Positions 63,176-64,000 of a DNA stretch of 64,000 nucleotides are shown one piece after another (position 1 is the stretch's first letter; each line of letters begins with the position of its first letter). The notes beneath the pieces are model-generated. The model was not told the origin of the DNA. It searched no databases and saw nothing but the letters and a program-made list of their open reading frames with translations. Source of the stretch: Bacteroidota bacterium (GTDB lineage Bacteria > Bacteroidota > Bacteroidia > Chitinophagales > Chitinophagaceae). The stretch spans positions 37,519-101,518 of the forward strand of contig JAFDXF010000038.1 in the NCBI GenBank assembly GCA_018268055.1, written 5' to 3'. The translations under genes were made by a program, and so were the position numbers.

Positions 63176-64000
63176 TTATTTATAATCCAAAAATTTAGTT
63201 GCCTTCACATTAGGCGTTTCAAAATAACCCGACCTATTATTTGCTCCGGGGCTTCCTTCTCTTGCTGTGGATTGGGCATGTTGCAATAGCAACACATTGG
63301 CTTGGTTGCCTTCCCAATATTCAACAGCAAAGGGATAGGTAATTTGTTCTAATTTTCTTTCTGTTTTTTTCAGCAGCTTTATTCTTTTCTCCAGCACTTC
63401 TCTTCTATGAGAATCGCTCATGCCGTTATCTATCTTACCTACACTCCATTCTTCATTTGCGCCTTTTTGTGGTGTGATGGTTAGCTGGTTTCCGTTTACT
63501 GAATAAGTACCTGTTTCATATTGCAACACATTTACCGGTGTGTTTGCCATGCCTGATGCACCATTGTACACAAACTGGTAAGTGCCATCGGCATTAAATT
63601 TATATTGGTAAATCCAGAACCCACCGGTGTTAAATCCACTCAGGTTGCCATAAGCTGGACCATAGCGTTCCGGCGAATTGGCCTCCCATATTTTTCCTGC
63701 GAGGGGTAAGAAGTTGTTATTTGCGGTTTGTATTGAATTGGTTTGCTGTAAGGCTTCTGCTTTGCTAACCGTATTTATTTTTGTTCCCGGTGGCAGGTCA
63801 ATCAGTGACTTCGTCTTTAAATCACGGCTATAGCTAAACGTTTTTTGTTCTGTGTTTTCTCTTTCTGTTGGTTTGTCAAATGAAAGTATTAAGGCATAGT
63901 TTTCACTTCCGGAATAGTATTTTATTTCAAAACGATAAGTAACCGTTTCTAATTTACTATTGTTGGATTTTATGCGGCTTCCCCATCCAACTGTTCTTCC
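63176..64000 (-). CDS. Partial gene, lipocalin-like C-terminal region; continues beyond the window
   Basis: The reading frame is open from the window edge at 64000 to TAA at 63176 (274 codons), so the start lies outside. The C-terminal part (about the last 150 residues) has lipocalin-like strands: FWIYQYKFNADGTYQFVYNG, TGTYSVNGNQLTITPQKGAN, FAVEYWEGNQANVLLL. The part nearer the window edge (RFEIKYYSGSENYALILSFD, LPLAGKIWEANS) looks secreted. A GTG at 63571 is not a likely start. Family not recognised. Confidence 0.7.
   Translation of the reverse strand, partial: GRTVGWGSRIKSNNSKLETVTYRFEIKYYSGSENYALILSFDKPTERENTEQKTFSYSRDLKTKSLIDLPPGTKINTVSKAEALQQTNSIQTANNNFLPLAGKIWEANSPERYGPAYGNLSGFNTGGFWIYQYKFNADGTYQFVYNGASGMANTPVNVLQYETGTYSVNGNQLTITPQKGANEEWSVGKIDNGMSDSHRREVLEKRIKLLKKTERKLEQITYPFAVEYWEGNQANVLLLQHAQSTAREGSPGANNRSGYFETPNVKATKFLDYK

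Noticed and set aside
63176..63571. 131-residue stand-alone gene starting at GTG 63571
   Set aside because: The frame is open to the window edge at 64000 with protein-like sequence throughout, so it is the 3' part of a larger gene.

Overview
The window looks like a chromosomal piece of an AT-rich Bacteroidota genome, probably Chitinophagales/Chitinophagaceae-like. The reasons are a Bat-type VWA/TPR pair, a GldA-like ABC ATPase, outer-membrane carboxypeptidase-regulatory/TonB-type proteins, a Reg_prop/Y_Y_Y histidine kinase with a LytTR regulator, an ECF sigma gene coupled to a membrane anti-sigma-like gene, weak or absent Shine-Dalgarno sequences, and promoters of the TTG-N20-TAnnTTTG type. 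The genus is inference. I saw no rRNA, tRNA or CRISPR array.

Layout. 1-2.8 kb: end of a Bat operon (TPR and VWA proteins, minus strand) behind a class D beta-lactamase-fold lipoprotein whose catalytic Ser and Lys are both replaced, then a 41-residue lipoprotein. 3-13 kb: kbl; ECF sigma, anti-sigma-like and secreted protein; an L,D-transpeptidase; an alpha/beta hydrolase; a small secreted protein behind a perfect FNR-type box; a C1 peptidase directly downstream of acs. 13.2-32.4 kb: mostly housekeeping (MFS carrier divergent from acs, carbonic anhydrase, gldA, eno, FtsB/DivIC-like, nth, Rieske protein, hflX, a large MG2-like surface protein, uvrB, polA, DsbA-like).

32.6-45.3 kb is the most interesting region. 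It starts with a two-subunit B-type heme-copper oxidase-like enzyme that keeps all CuA and CuB ligands but has Asn in place of the active-site Tyr. A SCO protein, an HMA-AraC fusion regulator, CopA, a CopZ-like chaperone and an outer-membrane receptor follow. Next is an apparent six-gene operon: an NsrR-like Rrf2 regulator, a hexameric Tyr-coordinated heme protein, a group III truncated hemoglobin, a methyltransferase, a RIC/ScdA iron-sulfur repair protein and a CxxC-domain/hemerythrin fusion. The content fits nitric-oxide handling, with copper supply for the terminal enzyme. That reading is inference from gene content and residues.

45.3-57 kb: a Spy-like small protein, a DUF5606-like protein, oligoendopeptidase F, two tandem prolyl oligopeptidases (the first broken by loss of one A in an A6 run) and a LytS-type kinase/LytTR regulator pair. 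A 21-bp tandem repeat upstream of the peptidases has the geometry of a LytTR site. 57-64 kb is accessory: a lone RhuM gene, a conserved-looking pair of secreted proteins, a REP-associated Y1 transposase between clusters of GC-rich palindromes, a frameshifted MNT nucleotidyltransferase with a truncated HEPN partner, and the 3' part of a further gene cut by the window edge. Related palindromes without a transposase lie at 15.75-15.93 kb.
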